Source: Clitopilus passeckerianus (Eukaryota; Basidiomycota; Agaricomycetes; Agaricales; Entolomataceae). Taken from it: a DNA stretch of 64,000 bases. The stretch covers positions 620,001-684,000 of the forward strand of contig CALYLX010000155.1 of NCBI GenBank assembly GCA_944990035.1, given 5' to 3'. Below the pieces are notes generated by a model. The model was not told the origin of the DNA. It ran no database searches and was given only the letters and a program-made list of their open reading frames with translations. Positions 1 to 11,217 of the stretch are shown piece by piece; the stretch's first letter is position 1; each line of letters opens with the position of its first letter. Both the position numbers and the translations under genes were made by a program.

Positions 1-567
1 AGGATCTTTTCGTAAACATCGAGACGCTGGTCGAGCTCCTTGATTTTCTCCTCGAATACAGCCTGATCGGGGGTAAGCCCACGCATGCTGTATGATTATT
101 AGTCATGCAAATAGTGTTTGATCCCAGAGCAATATTTACGGTTTATAGCAGATCTCTGCGACTGCAGCGAGTGCGTAGGGGAGGAAGTTATTTTGCTCAA
201 TTGACGCAGCCTGCTCGAACAATGCCTTTGATTTGAGGTCGGTCGGGATGAGCTCAGTGCCCTGACTAGCGTATTTCTCAGCGATGTATCTGCTAATAGC
301 GCGGCTCTCATAGAGGATGAATCCATCGTCGTCCTTAAGGCGCATAAAGTGCATAAGGTCAAGAGACTCGATTCATTGTGGATGAGGAGCACGTACGATG
401 TAAGGGACTTGGCCGAAGGGCTGCTTCTCGAGGAAAGAGGCGGATTTGTGTTCTCCACCCTTGAAGTCGACCTCTACCAGCTCAAATGGGACCTCCTTCT
501 CGATAAGGACTGCCGCAACGAGCTGTGTCCAGGCAAAGTAAGGAACACCGACAAGCTTGAAGACCAT
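1..567 (-). CDS. Glutathione S-transferase, phi-like (3' end cut by window edge)
   Basis: A cytosolic enzyme that conjugates glutathione to electrophiles. Three exons join in frame: 567-397, 333-140 and 97 to the window edge, with introns of 63 and 42 bp. The start Met at 567 opens a thioredoxin-fold N-domain (MVFKLVGVPYF...), followed by the conserved FGQVPYI cis-proline segment and then DDGFILYESRAISRYIAEKY, which carries the glutathione-binding E-S-R-A/S-I motif. After the second intron the C-terminal helical domain begins (MRGLTPDQAVFEEKIKELDQ), typical of fungal phi/GTE-like GSTs. The rest of the C-domain lies outside the window. Family assignment is firm from motifs; the substrate is unknown. 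No lesions are visible. Confidence 0.9.
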
Positions 568-1047
568 ATTTTGGACAACGAGGGGAGGTTGGATGACTAG
601 TGAAGGTAGATGGGAGTACTGTGCCTCCGGTGAATATTTGATCTGATATATATCCGGATTCCATTATCGGAACAGATCGATTCTGATTTTTAACAACATG
701 AGAATGCGCCTCACAGGATTGCTAAGCATCTCGATATCTAGCCACAAAGCTGAGCAATCTGCCATCAATCTTGTTCAGCAATTTGCGGGGATTACCATGG
801 ACGCTTAATCTCTCGAAGGCGCCTCCTACCTGGCCCTACCAATTCTCCCCAGATGCACTGATGCATTGGTCATCCCCGTAGGAAGAGTTGTAAGACAATG
901 AGACGCCTACATGAAGCTTAATCATCATCCGGAGAGGTGTGATGGTTCGTGAAGTGCGAAGTTAATTTCTAGAGTTATCGTGATCGGTGCAGGCTAGGGA
1001 CACAGGAATTTGATTGGTATTATCATGGAGAGTTAACAGTCAAGATG
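568..1047. other. Intergenic, no gene seen
   Basis: This is the stretch between the start of the GST gene and the stop codon of the GH44 gene. It should hold the GST promoter and the GH44 3' region. I see no supported gene in it. Confidence 0.6.
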
Positions 1048-4001
1048 TTACTTCTGCTGGAGGAAGACTGCAGTATATGATGGAACAACGATGTATTGAC
1101 TAGGGGTTATCGTCATTGTCGTCTGAGAATAGAAGATTAGCCTACATCAGATAGGAAGGAACCGAGGCAGTACTAACCTGCCACTTCGCCACACCAGACG
1201 AACCACCGAAGTGGCGTACGAAGTATGTTCCAGATGGGACGTTCGATAGTGTGAACGAGACAGGGGAAGCGGGATTCTTGTTGATGATGACGAGGGTAAG
1301 CTTTCCGCTCTGAGTACCTGCGTAGATGCCAAGCGTGTCAGGAGTCGAATTGGCGACTGTTACTTGGGCACTGCTGCTTCCAAAGTATACCCCGTTCCTG
1401 AATTAGAAACGCTCAAGTTAGTAGGAGTTAGGTGGCGTGAAGAGAGAACTCACCCTCGGAACAACCAATAAGCGAGACCAACGGGTCCCTGCTCGTTCGG
1501 CGTGGCCCAGTAGGTAGCAGCGTCGACCTTGTATTTGCCGAAAATACCGAGAGCATCTGCGGTGACCAGGCCTCCAGTGATATCATTGTCGTTTGTGGAA
1601 CTCCATTCACTGATTGACAACTTGGTTCCGGGGTAGAGGCTGTCGATGAGGGAGCGGAATCGAGGTACCAATTGGACCTTCGTAGGGTTCGGCTGGTGAT
1701 TTTGAGGATCGACGGCGATCCAAGATTCATCCACATAATTGGGATCCTACAGGAGGCATAAGTACTGCATTCTTGACTGATCGTGTTACCAAAAAAGACG
1801 TACCCAAAGGCTGCGTGTTTGCCTCAGGCGTAGAGCCTTTGCGGTGGCATTGTTGGAGCTGGTGTCCGCGGCGTAGTAGTAGTGAATATCAAGATAGTCA
1901 AGAAGACGACGGCCAAGCTTAGTTTCTTGAGCCTTCATTTGCTGAAGGAACCACGGCAGGAAATCGGTGTTGTTGTGTGCTGCGTTATCGGAATATCCGA
2001 CAGAGCTGGTCCAATCTGAAGGAAATGATGAGATGTTAGACGAGGACAAGGGAACCATGACGTACAGAACCACCATGCGCAGGTGGAAGGAGCAGCGACG
2101 AGAACGTTAGGTAGAGCAGCTTTGGCTGCTGTAGCGAAGTCAACAACACGCTTCAGCTCTTCGTCGTAGCTCATGGGTCTGTTACGGTTCAAGTCAATGG
2201 AAGACAATGTCACGAGGGGAGCCTACTTACACGGGATGCATGTCTTGGTGCGTACTGTGCGCAATTTCAATCTCGTTATCGATAGCAACGATCTTCGGCT
2301 TGTTCTTGAGACCCGTGAGCCATGTCTTGGCGGCGGTCGTGTTCCAGGCGGTATAGACTTTGCTCGGGTCAGGAACAGGCTGAACCCAGGACCCATTTGG
2401 GTATTGACCGTTGCCCGCATCGGTTTTATAGGTATCGAATTTGGCTTGGTCTACAATCTAGGAGTCAGACCCGTGATGTTTGCACAGAGGAAAGAAAGAA
2501 TCTCACCTGGGTAGACAGTTTTGGGGTACGAGTACGAAGTAGCATCCTTTGACACCCAATCCAGGCTGTGGTAGGCTGTCAGTGCTTGTATGAATTTGCG
2601 TGAACTAGAGAAACCTACGCAGGAACAGTGAGCAGTGCATCTGACCCAGCAGCTTCGACCCATCCGACCCAATCGTCCGCACTGTCAGATGCGCGATTTT
2701 CGAAGAACCAATCGTTGCCTGCATTCGTGAAACCTCCGAAAGGATTGTATGCGGTGACAGCATTACCTCCCCAACGGGAGAGGGTCACGCCAAGATTCTT
2801 GATGTAGGCCGCGTTTGTGGGGAAATTGACACCATAGACGTGAGGGTTGATGGGGTAAGCGCCAGATGTAGTCACACTAGAAGGACGAAGAGTTGTCAAT
2901 ATCTTCCTTAAGAGCGGAGCAGCAACCATTTACCTTCCGGTTGAAACCTTCGGGAGGGTATATGAGAACGTCCCGTTTGGAGTTGCAATGCTGAGTGGGC
3001 CAGCAGCGAGGTTCGTGGCCAAGTTGAGATACGTGATGGATTTGCCCGGAGTGTCGGGTGGAGAGTAAGAAACCGACTTGGAAACGTTGACGGCCTATGA
3101 TGAAGCCCAGGGTGAGAAAAACGAGGAAAATTGGCAGCCCAGATATATACACCCACCTTACTGTTCAAGGTAACGTTCACTTTGGAAAAGTCCGGGGTCC
3201 CAGTCGTGGTGACCGCGATGACGTTGGTTCCGATTGGCTCTGCACTCAGGAAGGTTGGCGCTACGAAAATCGACTACGGGGATATTGAGCGCAAGAAAGA
3301 TGAATCTGTACACGAAGGCGGCTTACGCTGACAAGGACCACATTGTCAAGGTGATACTGGAGAAGAAAGGTTAGTCGGCGAATTGCCTGCAGAGGAAGTC
3401 GGACGTACGGTCGCGCCGTTTGCTCCACCTTGGAAGCTGATACGGTCCCAGGTGGCATTGCCCTAGAGAACAAGTGAGCATGCGGCGAGAAGTGTCCAAG
3501 GAGTACAAACCAGAGGTGCTCCTGTCCCAGGAAGTGAACTGAAGTCGATCAACAAGCTCGTGAACTTGGAGTCGGTGATGGTCTGTCCGAACGCGGAAAG
3601 GGGTATACTGGCAGAAGTGACACTGTCCACGGTTGAATCGAAGTAAATTTGAATGTCTGGGTTTGCGCCCTGGTGGAATCACGTCGTTAGCTGAGATGCC
3701 AAAAGAGTCAAAACATTGGTTGTACCGCGATGTCAAATTTCAATCCGGCGTGCGTAGGGAATGTACCCTCCAACTTGACGGAGACAGCAGCCCAGGCCTC
3801 GCTGGTGACAGCAATACTGCTGGTTCCTTCGAAGAGGTCCGTTGCCGCGAAGTCGATAGTACTGCTCCAACTCCAGTTTTCCCAACCGGAGGCCAGGGCA
3901 CCATCGGTATAGACCGGGAGGTCGTCAAGCGCAGCCACTGAGGTAGAATGTGCGAGCGCAACAGCGAGAACAACAGCGGTCTTGAGCCTACGGAGAAACA
4001 T
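1048..4001 (-). CDS. Secreted glycoside hydrolase family 44 (endoglucanase/xyloglucanase type)
   Basis: GH44 enzymes are retaining (beta/alpha)8 hydrolases that cut cellulose or xyloglucan outside the cell. The start Met at 4001 opens a signal peptide (MFLRRLKTAVVLAVALAHST). An N-terminal beta-rich segment follows, with its first exons at about 4001-3726 and 3676-3514. The catalytic part begins near 2850 with HVYGVNFPTNAAYIKNLG and RWGGNAVTAYN. The acid/base glutamate lies in IDNEIEIAHSTHQDMHP near 2250-2285, and the nucleophile glutamate in LSISEWSSTNDND near 1600. The last exon ends with a taa complementary to 1048-1050. About a dozen short introns interrupt the gene and not every junction was fixed. 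The reading frames recovered contain no lesion. Family call is firm; polymer specificity is not predictable here. Confidence 0.88.
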
Positions 4002-6563
4002 GTTGGCGTCAAGTTTAGGGATCCCTACGACTGGTGGACGAGGTTATATGCACATGGAAAATCGTCGGTTCAGGTATTGAAGGGTGGGTAATTCACGGAG
4101 GCCGTAGCTGTTAAAATCTGTCCTGTAAGTATATTTAACTATGGGTGGGAGAAGAAGCTGTTACCTTGGTATGCAACTTGCCCCGGCTTGCCAATTTCGA
4201 CCTGAGACCACATGTAGCATGGTCGGCCAATTCTCCGTGATTTAGCCAGCAGAGAAAGTACAGTAGGCGGTTGAATGCGATTGACGACGTTTCGTCGTTG
4301 GGGATGGCCTCGTGATGGATGGTCGGAAGATTCGCAACGGGCGGGACTGAGTAGCGGGCCGGTACAGTCGTCGACATCTCAATGAGTCCGTCATGGCTCT
4401 GTTCATTCCTTAGGCATGTCCCAATTGACAGAAAGATAGAAAACCCACCAAGTCGCGTTGCTTTGTATGAAGTTTTCCGGAGGTCGTGATGCAACTCGGC
4501 AGCAAACTTGAAGGTGCTCTGGTCAAACAATCCAATTTTCGGAAGTTGATCTTCATGGGCTCCAACGAGTCTTCATGCGCATGAAAAGGGGGAGGTGGAT
4601 GTAGTAGGTAACGAAGACGAGCCCAGGATTTTGAAGTAGGGTCATGGGTTTGAATGGGGAATGTCGGTTTCCTGCCATCTAGCCGGCCAAAGAGTGTCGC
4701 CTGTGGAGCCCAGAAGTCCTCGATGGCTAGCTAGCCATGGATTCCATACGTGGTATAGTTCTGCATTCTTCTATGACAAGGCCTGAAAGTAAAAATTGGA
4801 GTGTGGTTGGAGTGTGGCCCAGTTTATCATCGACAAGACTCACGATTCAATGTCCACAATCCATGTCTCTCAAAGCTACCCATTGCAGCTCTGATCGCAA
4901 AAGAAGCCGGGCTCGACAAAGGCTGAAGTTGGACCTGCATAGCGTGCAGCAGTACTTGCTGCCGTTGGGTCGTGATGGTGGTGGGGATTGTTGAAGTCAC
5001 CATCAGGACCTTTGCCATCGTTCTTGCCGTTTGCCATCATTGGTGCTTCCAACATCCGAACTCTCAGCTGCCGCCGTTTATCAACTCAGCAGAAGAAACC
5101 GAACAAAGTTGGCAATGTATAGCATCGAGATGAAGAAAGAACTAAACTGTCCGACAGACTACCGGGAATTGACCTAGGCAGCACTGAGGCCGGATCGCTC
5201 CTTGACGATCTCTTAGACCAGCGTTTTGACGGTCTTCTGGGGATGAACGAAGCTCTCCGTATTCAAATTCTGGAATCGAGCTCAATCCAGGTGCACGATA
5301 TTTCCCGACTCCTCCGCAGCTGCGTCTTACGGCCTTCCACAGTGCCCATAATTGCAGGTCTCTTGATGGATCCTCAAGTTACTACTCTTGCCTACGCCAA
5401 TTTGCCCAGTGGTCGCAATTGCAGTGAACAAGTTTGACGGCAAACTAGAGAGCTTAAAGCTACTCCAGCACTAAGACAGGACGGCTCTCTCGGAATATCA
5501 AGCTGATTCGTCTCGATGCGGAATATAGCTGGAGCGGGAGGCTTTTTCTAGCCGAGTACGGCTGAGTGCGTTCCCAGCTTTCTATCCTTTTGCCCTTGCT
5601 CACCATCTTTTGAGGAATTTCTCGTATCGTGTATGATGATCATTGGGGAGAATCTTCTGCCAGGACAAGGGCTTAGGAGGTTGCGCAGGGCGATCCTTGC
5701 CTATTCATGGGCAGTACATATGTTACTGTATGCCGCTACGTCTGATCAAACTTTCCATATTTAATACCTTTGCTTCCAGATTTTTGTACTTCGATGTGTT
5801 CTCTAAATGTTGAAAGAAACGTTCACACCGGTCCGTTCGTGTTGCGTTCAAGAATGAGACACACGAGAAATTCTTACCTGGAACCGAGAAGCCAGGGTAC
5901 GAAGCTCTCACCACTTCTGGGAAATGCTCTTGTCAGTTTAATTCACCTCCAATCGCTACACCGTCCACGATGCTGTTGGGACATCCTGAATACATCGGGT
6001 ACACTTTCACTACGTCAAGATGCGGCCGAACGAGCGCCCAGCTGCTAGAATCTCGTTCTGCTAAGTCAACCTATCATTCGCGCCTATACTAACCCATGTT
6101 CCTGCCCCCCTCAGCGCTTCCTTTAAACATCCCCGACCGCCTTTCGCAAACTCTCCTCTCTCTTAAGGCATGTATCGGAGAGAGCAGTATGTTACTACAT
6201 CATTCCATTGCCTCATTTCCTACTGCCCGCAAGGGTTTTCAGCCACGATAAAATATACGAAAGCTGCATCCGAGAAGCCCATTTTGCAGGGAAAAGGGTT
6301 TTAAGAATCCGATACACATTCGCCCAGTAGAGTCACGGTAATTAATTGGATTTGGATGTGCTCCTAATCAACTCACTAGTCCCTTGATCTAGGCGGGGTT
6401 TGCGTCCAGTCCTTAGATGCCCAGATACTGCAATAGGAGCCACCGCATTTTCTAAAAGAACGATGCTAGATGGAAAAGGTACCGTACTAGAAAACGTACA
6501 TGTGGATACGACGTAGCAGTGCAACTAAATAAACCATTTTCCGGGTTTGATGCCGACAAGTCC
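4002..6563. other. Intergenic, nothing supported
   Basis: Contains the GH44 promoter side and short open frames on both strands (for example a 131-codon minus frame at 4135-4530) with no recognisable domain and no convincing splice partners. I call no gene here. Confidence 0.5.
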
Positions 6564-7292
6564 TCAACCTGCTAGCGACCAGTACTGAGAATTTTTGATA
6601 TCGTTATCGGGCACCTCGAAGTTATCGGGCCTCAGGGAGCAATGGGCATTGCGATTGTACTCGTCGAGGTCAATGACAAGAGTAGTCTTCGGTACACATA
6701 TCCTGTAGAATGGAAAAATCACTTCAGTTAGAATGTGAACATCAGGACCAGGCCAGCATGAAGACGTACTTATATCTGGTGCTATATAAAGCTATGAGTA
6801 CTTCTTCATAAATATGGCATAGCTTCGAAAAATACTTACCTGACCCTTAGATCCTTATTTTTGATTAGTTCCCACTCGAATGGCTGGCCGTCGAGAATAA
6901 CACGCGCGCCGGCGGCAGGGGTCGCTGGACTGGTAACTGACAAGTACTTGCCCGTGGCAAGATGTCGAATGTTAAGGAAGCCATCGTCCCCGTTACCAGA
7001 TATGGGCTCAAAGGAGAACTATTGGTGGAAGCTTGGATTAAATACAGCAAGGATGGAACAAGATAGAACACACATCTCCATAGGAAGTTGGAGGATAACC
7101 ATTGTAAGCGTGGTCATAGACCATGACTGTAGGTAACAATCGTTGTCAGCGACCTGGCCAGGAGGGTATATGTGTGGTCCTACCATCGCTGCCGTCGCCA
7201 AATAGATACCAGAGCGTATAGTCATACCCTATGTCGGCTTTCACGGGTTGTGACTGACAGAGGCCGTGAGTTCCGGAGACAGGTTGGCTCAT
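6564..7292 (-). CDS. Beta-trefoil (ricin-B-like lectin fold) small protein, copy 1
   Basis: Four exons join in frame: 7292-7184, 7126-7074, 7018-6840 and 6702-6564, giving 159 residues. There is no signal peptide, so it is probably cytosolic, as in fruiting-body lectins and beta-trefoil inhibitors. The best marker is the second trefoil repeat (GFLNIRHLATGKYLSVTSP, then GQPFEWELI), with another Trp close to the C-terminus (NSQYWSLAG). The first intron is in phase 1, at the same place as in the genes at 20614 and 63594. A TATA box lies 52 bp upstream of the ATG. Carbohydrate binding or protease inhibition is inferred from the fold only; a sugar-binding Q-x-W motif is not well preserved. The first repeat is short and atypical. 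Confidence 0.65.
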
Positions 7293-7343
7293 GATAGTAG
7301 TAATCCAAGGATAGATGATTCGAAGGACGCATTTCGCAGCCAG

Positions 7344-7351
7344 TATTTATA
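7344..7351 (-). promoter_or_regulatory. TATA box of beta-trefoil copy 1
   Basis: Reads TATAAATA on the minus strand, 52 bp before the ATG at 7292. The other two beta-trefoil genes in the window have a similar box. Confidence 0.55.
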
Positions 7352-7352
7352 C

Positions 7353-10300
7353 CCACTCGTAGGCTACTGTAGGGCTAAATTTGTCCCTGAAGCCTTGTGT
7401 CAGGCCTCGTTTATGAGACAGCCTCTTCGCATCCGTTCTGACGGAACATTTGAAATTGTTGGAAATGGAGGAGCCGAACTAGACCAGATGAATCTCCAAG
7501 TCAAGTACACCTCCATCGTCATGGGCAAAAAACGTTTGGTTTTTAAGTTGAAAGAAAGTCGGTACGATGCTGGTCCTGGTATTCTACATTTATTTGGAAA
7601 AACCATACAACTACGCCCGGGCTAGGATTAGAACCAACTCATTTCAAGCTGCCCATCCATCATGAGTTATGGAGTCATTTTGGCCTAGTTGGCGCAAATT
7701 CCCGACTTGGTTAGTCGTCGGAAATTTCGGTGAAGGGAGAGCAAACCCGCCGCCAACCCCCATATGTATTCCTGATCAGCGCATCGGTGGAGCCTCGGAG
7801 GCAGGAAATGAACCTTCATGGCATCGTTATTCATTCGAACAGCAATAACCCACCCCGTGTATTTCCGTAGGGCAAAATTGCGTCCAAGGTGAGTCGAGTT
7901 GATGATGTTTCGTATTCCGCTGTACGCAACGAATCTGTACCGGATGGTGTGGAAATAATTCCCTTAGCGGAGGGGGGTGCAATATAATAGAGTCCCGTTG
8001 AGTTTGATGGAGTATGAGACAATCTAAATGCAGAACAATTCCTCAAAGGTTGAGGAATAAGCGCGAAAGTGGGAAATCAACTTGAAGAGTTGATGGTGGC
8101 CTTTAGCCGAGACGCATGACGCGTCTGAGGGACTGGGAAACTGAACGAGAGAACGAGGAGACACCCCACTTAAGAAACTAGTGCCCATTTTTTGTGGACG
8201 ATTCTGGAGCTCTCTTTGAGGTCAGTGCTGAAACTTACTTGAGGTGTTCGACTGACAAACGAGCTTACACAGACTGAGAGATGAGAGAAGGTATAAATTG
8301 CAGGGAGAGGGGAAAAGTGGGAAAAGTACATTCGAGGTACCAGGTAGTTATAATGTTCAGAAACCGAAGGCGTACGTACTCTTGTGCCCTTGGACCAGTA
8401 GTGATGTCATAAAGTACAGAATTACGGAGAGAGTTTGATGAGAAAGGTGATGTACGTCGTACGATGACTTCGGCCAAATAAGGAAATACCTCCGGCTTCG
8501 GGCTGAATTACTCGCAAAGGCGTGCTGTGACCTCAGCAGCATCCTTTACGCGTCCTTGGACTCCATCTGCACCCTAACATCCCAGAATAGTGTCCCCATC
8601 GATACCGCCTAACCCGGCTTCAGTCTGTACAGTACAAGGTAATCGGTCTAAAAATAGAAAAGGAAAAGTACATATTGTTCGTCTCGAGAGTCCCTAACCA
8701 TGTCCTTCAGACAATAACATGCGGCTTATACGATGGAACAGGAATCTTGGCCGCCCAAGTGCGCAGACGACGGGCTTGATGAGAATTACGATCTTGAAGA
8801 GAAATGCGAATCTTGAGGTAATTGTCGAGAGAGAAGAAATATTGCTGGCGAATTCTTGAGTAACCGGAGAAGGGTCTGCTTCAACACATTCCCTCCGTAT
8901 GTCCGGAATCCCTTCCACACCGATGAGTTTAATAATGCATAAAGGTGCGAAATTGAAGGTGGAGGAGGTCCAGTTGAGAGAGAAGTCGATGATAGCAAGA
9001 GGAGTTTGCCTGCTCTCGGACCTCTGTAAGTCTTCGGCCACAACGTGACATTGTCTTTCCGTTGAGTCTAATTACATTCTGTAGCTCACTTCTGCATATG
9101 ATCAAACAATTTTTGATTCTTCAAGTCCTCGAAGGTTCTCCAAAAACCAACCCCAAGAATATCCATGAGGAAGTGACATCAAGAGGGGTGAAGCTTGAAG
9201 CTTGAACCCCGAGGATAAGACTGAAACGATCCTCGAGAAACACAAGGCACCAATTACCAATCCCATCCCATCGGAAGGAGACGCTGTAGACCAGGGTCTG
9301 GATGTGGTGCGTTTCTGCTATTCTCTCCTTCGTTGCATCGAAATCTAACAATACTTCAGTCGGACCCTATTTGACGCAAGCTAGGCCTTGTTATACGACT
9401 ACGAAGAAGTAGAGGATACGAGAATGGACATCGCACATCCTGTGTTTATCTGTTTCTTTGCCTATCGTTGGCCTCGTCGTCGGAGTAGACTCCGCGGACG
9501 ATGCATCCAGGAGGAAGCTTTGCCCAGTTGCAAAGCTATTTCGCCTGAAACGCCCGCAGGCCCAAACCCGGTGCCAGGCGAGACGCAGAAGGTCCTCATC
9601 TCCGCCCTCCCCTTGTCCTGTCCTCTTCCCATCCGTACCGCTCCCGCTCCTCCCTGCCTCTTTCGACCCTCTATCCTCGTCACCACAACTGTCTCCTCTG
9701 ACATCCCTCTCTGCTGGATGCGGTCACGTGATCTAACATAGGGTGCATCCCACTCCATCGCTACTGTCTGTCTTCTTTTGGGAGCTCGTCTCGACTGTCA
9801 GGCCTAATGATACTACCCATAGCCAGATTGTACTCAACGTTAACCCGACCTTGTAGGAAGTTAAAGAGGGTAACGTCAAAGTTGAGAGTGAGACGACGTG
9901 AAGGAGAGACCGAATCGACCCGGAAGCTAACTCACTATCCCGTACGTCTCCTTTATCTTTCAATTCCCTTTAATTTAACCTAACGGTTTACCATCTACAG
10001 AATGTACTTGCCCGTTTTAAGTTTATGACTTGCAAAACTCCAAGACGACGACGATGAAATACGGGCATCGGGCACATTCAGTCCTAACCTCGCTTCTACT
10101 TTGCATCTACGAAATTGACGAACCACGGCGAGAGAAAATGGTACGGGAGAACCACCGTGAACTTGTCACCAGCTTTATCCCGCCGTCCCAACATCTACCA
10201 CGCCTCACGACCCAACCCACTCCTACACCTCAGCCACACCTCCGCCATTATCTTGTCATCACCAACCGTCCTCTTCTGCCCTCTTTCCCGCCCTCCTCCT

Positions 10301-11217
10301 TCTCCCCATCGCCTGGGTAGGCCCTCTGCTGTCCCCGTGTCCTCTCTCTGTGGAGAGGAAATACGGTCGCAGTGGCGTCGCGAATGCAGGCAACGACTGC
10401 ATCGATCCTGGATAAGGTTTTTGGCGGTATACAGGGGGGGCTCTTGATAGCGAGGCGTCATCGGGGTATTTCTGTTCTCCTGCATGCTGCGGTGTCCCAT
10501 CCTTCAAGCTCTCGATGGTTGATCCATTCCTGGGCTTTATCACGGCCTATGCCGCGAGCGTTATTCATTTCCATGCACGGGTTAACCTCAAGATTTGGCA
10601 ACAAAGGGCAACGGACTAGTCCCCAGGATTCCTCGTCACTCGCACGACTAGCCGGTGCCTACTTTTTTTGGCGAAATGGTGGACCCCAAACACCCCAAAA
10701 AACACACCGCTCCTCAGCACTTTCCTTACCATGGCTCATCGTGTCTTCTTAAATCGTGCTAGCGGTCATGCGTAGTTCTGCCACACTCGCTACCTTGGAT
10801 CGCTGGCAGCACCTAAAGCCATCCTTTCGACATCCTGTTGCACTTCGTGCAGAACTTGATTGGTGTCGACGGAGGTGCCATAGAAGCGAGCGGCAAAGGA
10901 AAGAGATCTTTGCCGTCGGCAACAATTGGAGATGCGATGGTACTTAGCTGGTTGACTACCTAAAAGGCGAACAGCTATGTGGCTAGGATACCATCCACAT
11001 GTTCCAATCAATTATAACAGTTCGCTTTTCCCGATTTGATGGAATTAAACAATGACGACTATCAATGTAGGTCCAAGTGTAGGTCCAAGACATGGTTACT
11101 GTCAATGGTAACTGTCACCTGAGCTGGGCGCCACTGAGTTTCAATAAGATGGCATACCTCGAACCCGCCTTTTTCTTCCTTCACACTTCGCCTTGAGTTT
11201 CCGCCAACTTCTTTCTC
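7353..11217. other. Long stretch without a recognised gene
   Basis: Several minus-strand open frames (9351-9121, 9041-8694, 8477-8265) follow each other and could be remnants of one multi-exon gene, but I recognise no domain and could not join them. Between 9388 and 10540 both strands are open because of biased, Pro/Arg/Ser-coding composition, which is not evidence of a gene. The final part should contain the promoter of the NLR gene. Confidence 0.4.

Noticed and set aside
4135..4530. A 131-codon minus-strand frame
   Set aside because: No recognisable motif and atypical residue use; probably chance in the GH44 upstream region.
4876..5040. A 54-codon minus-strand frame with a His run and a cysteine near the end, checked as a possible pheromone precursor
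   Set aside because: The last residues do not form a CaaX box, and no receptor gene is near.
9388..10543. Overlapping open frames on both strands, Pro/Arg/Ser-rich
   Set aside because: Both strands are open at once because of base composition. No frame shows domains or a sensible exon chain.
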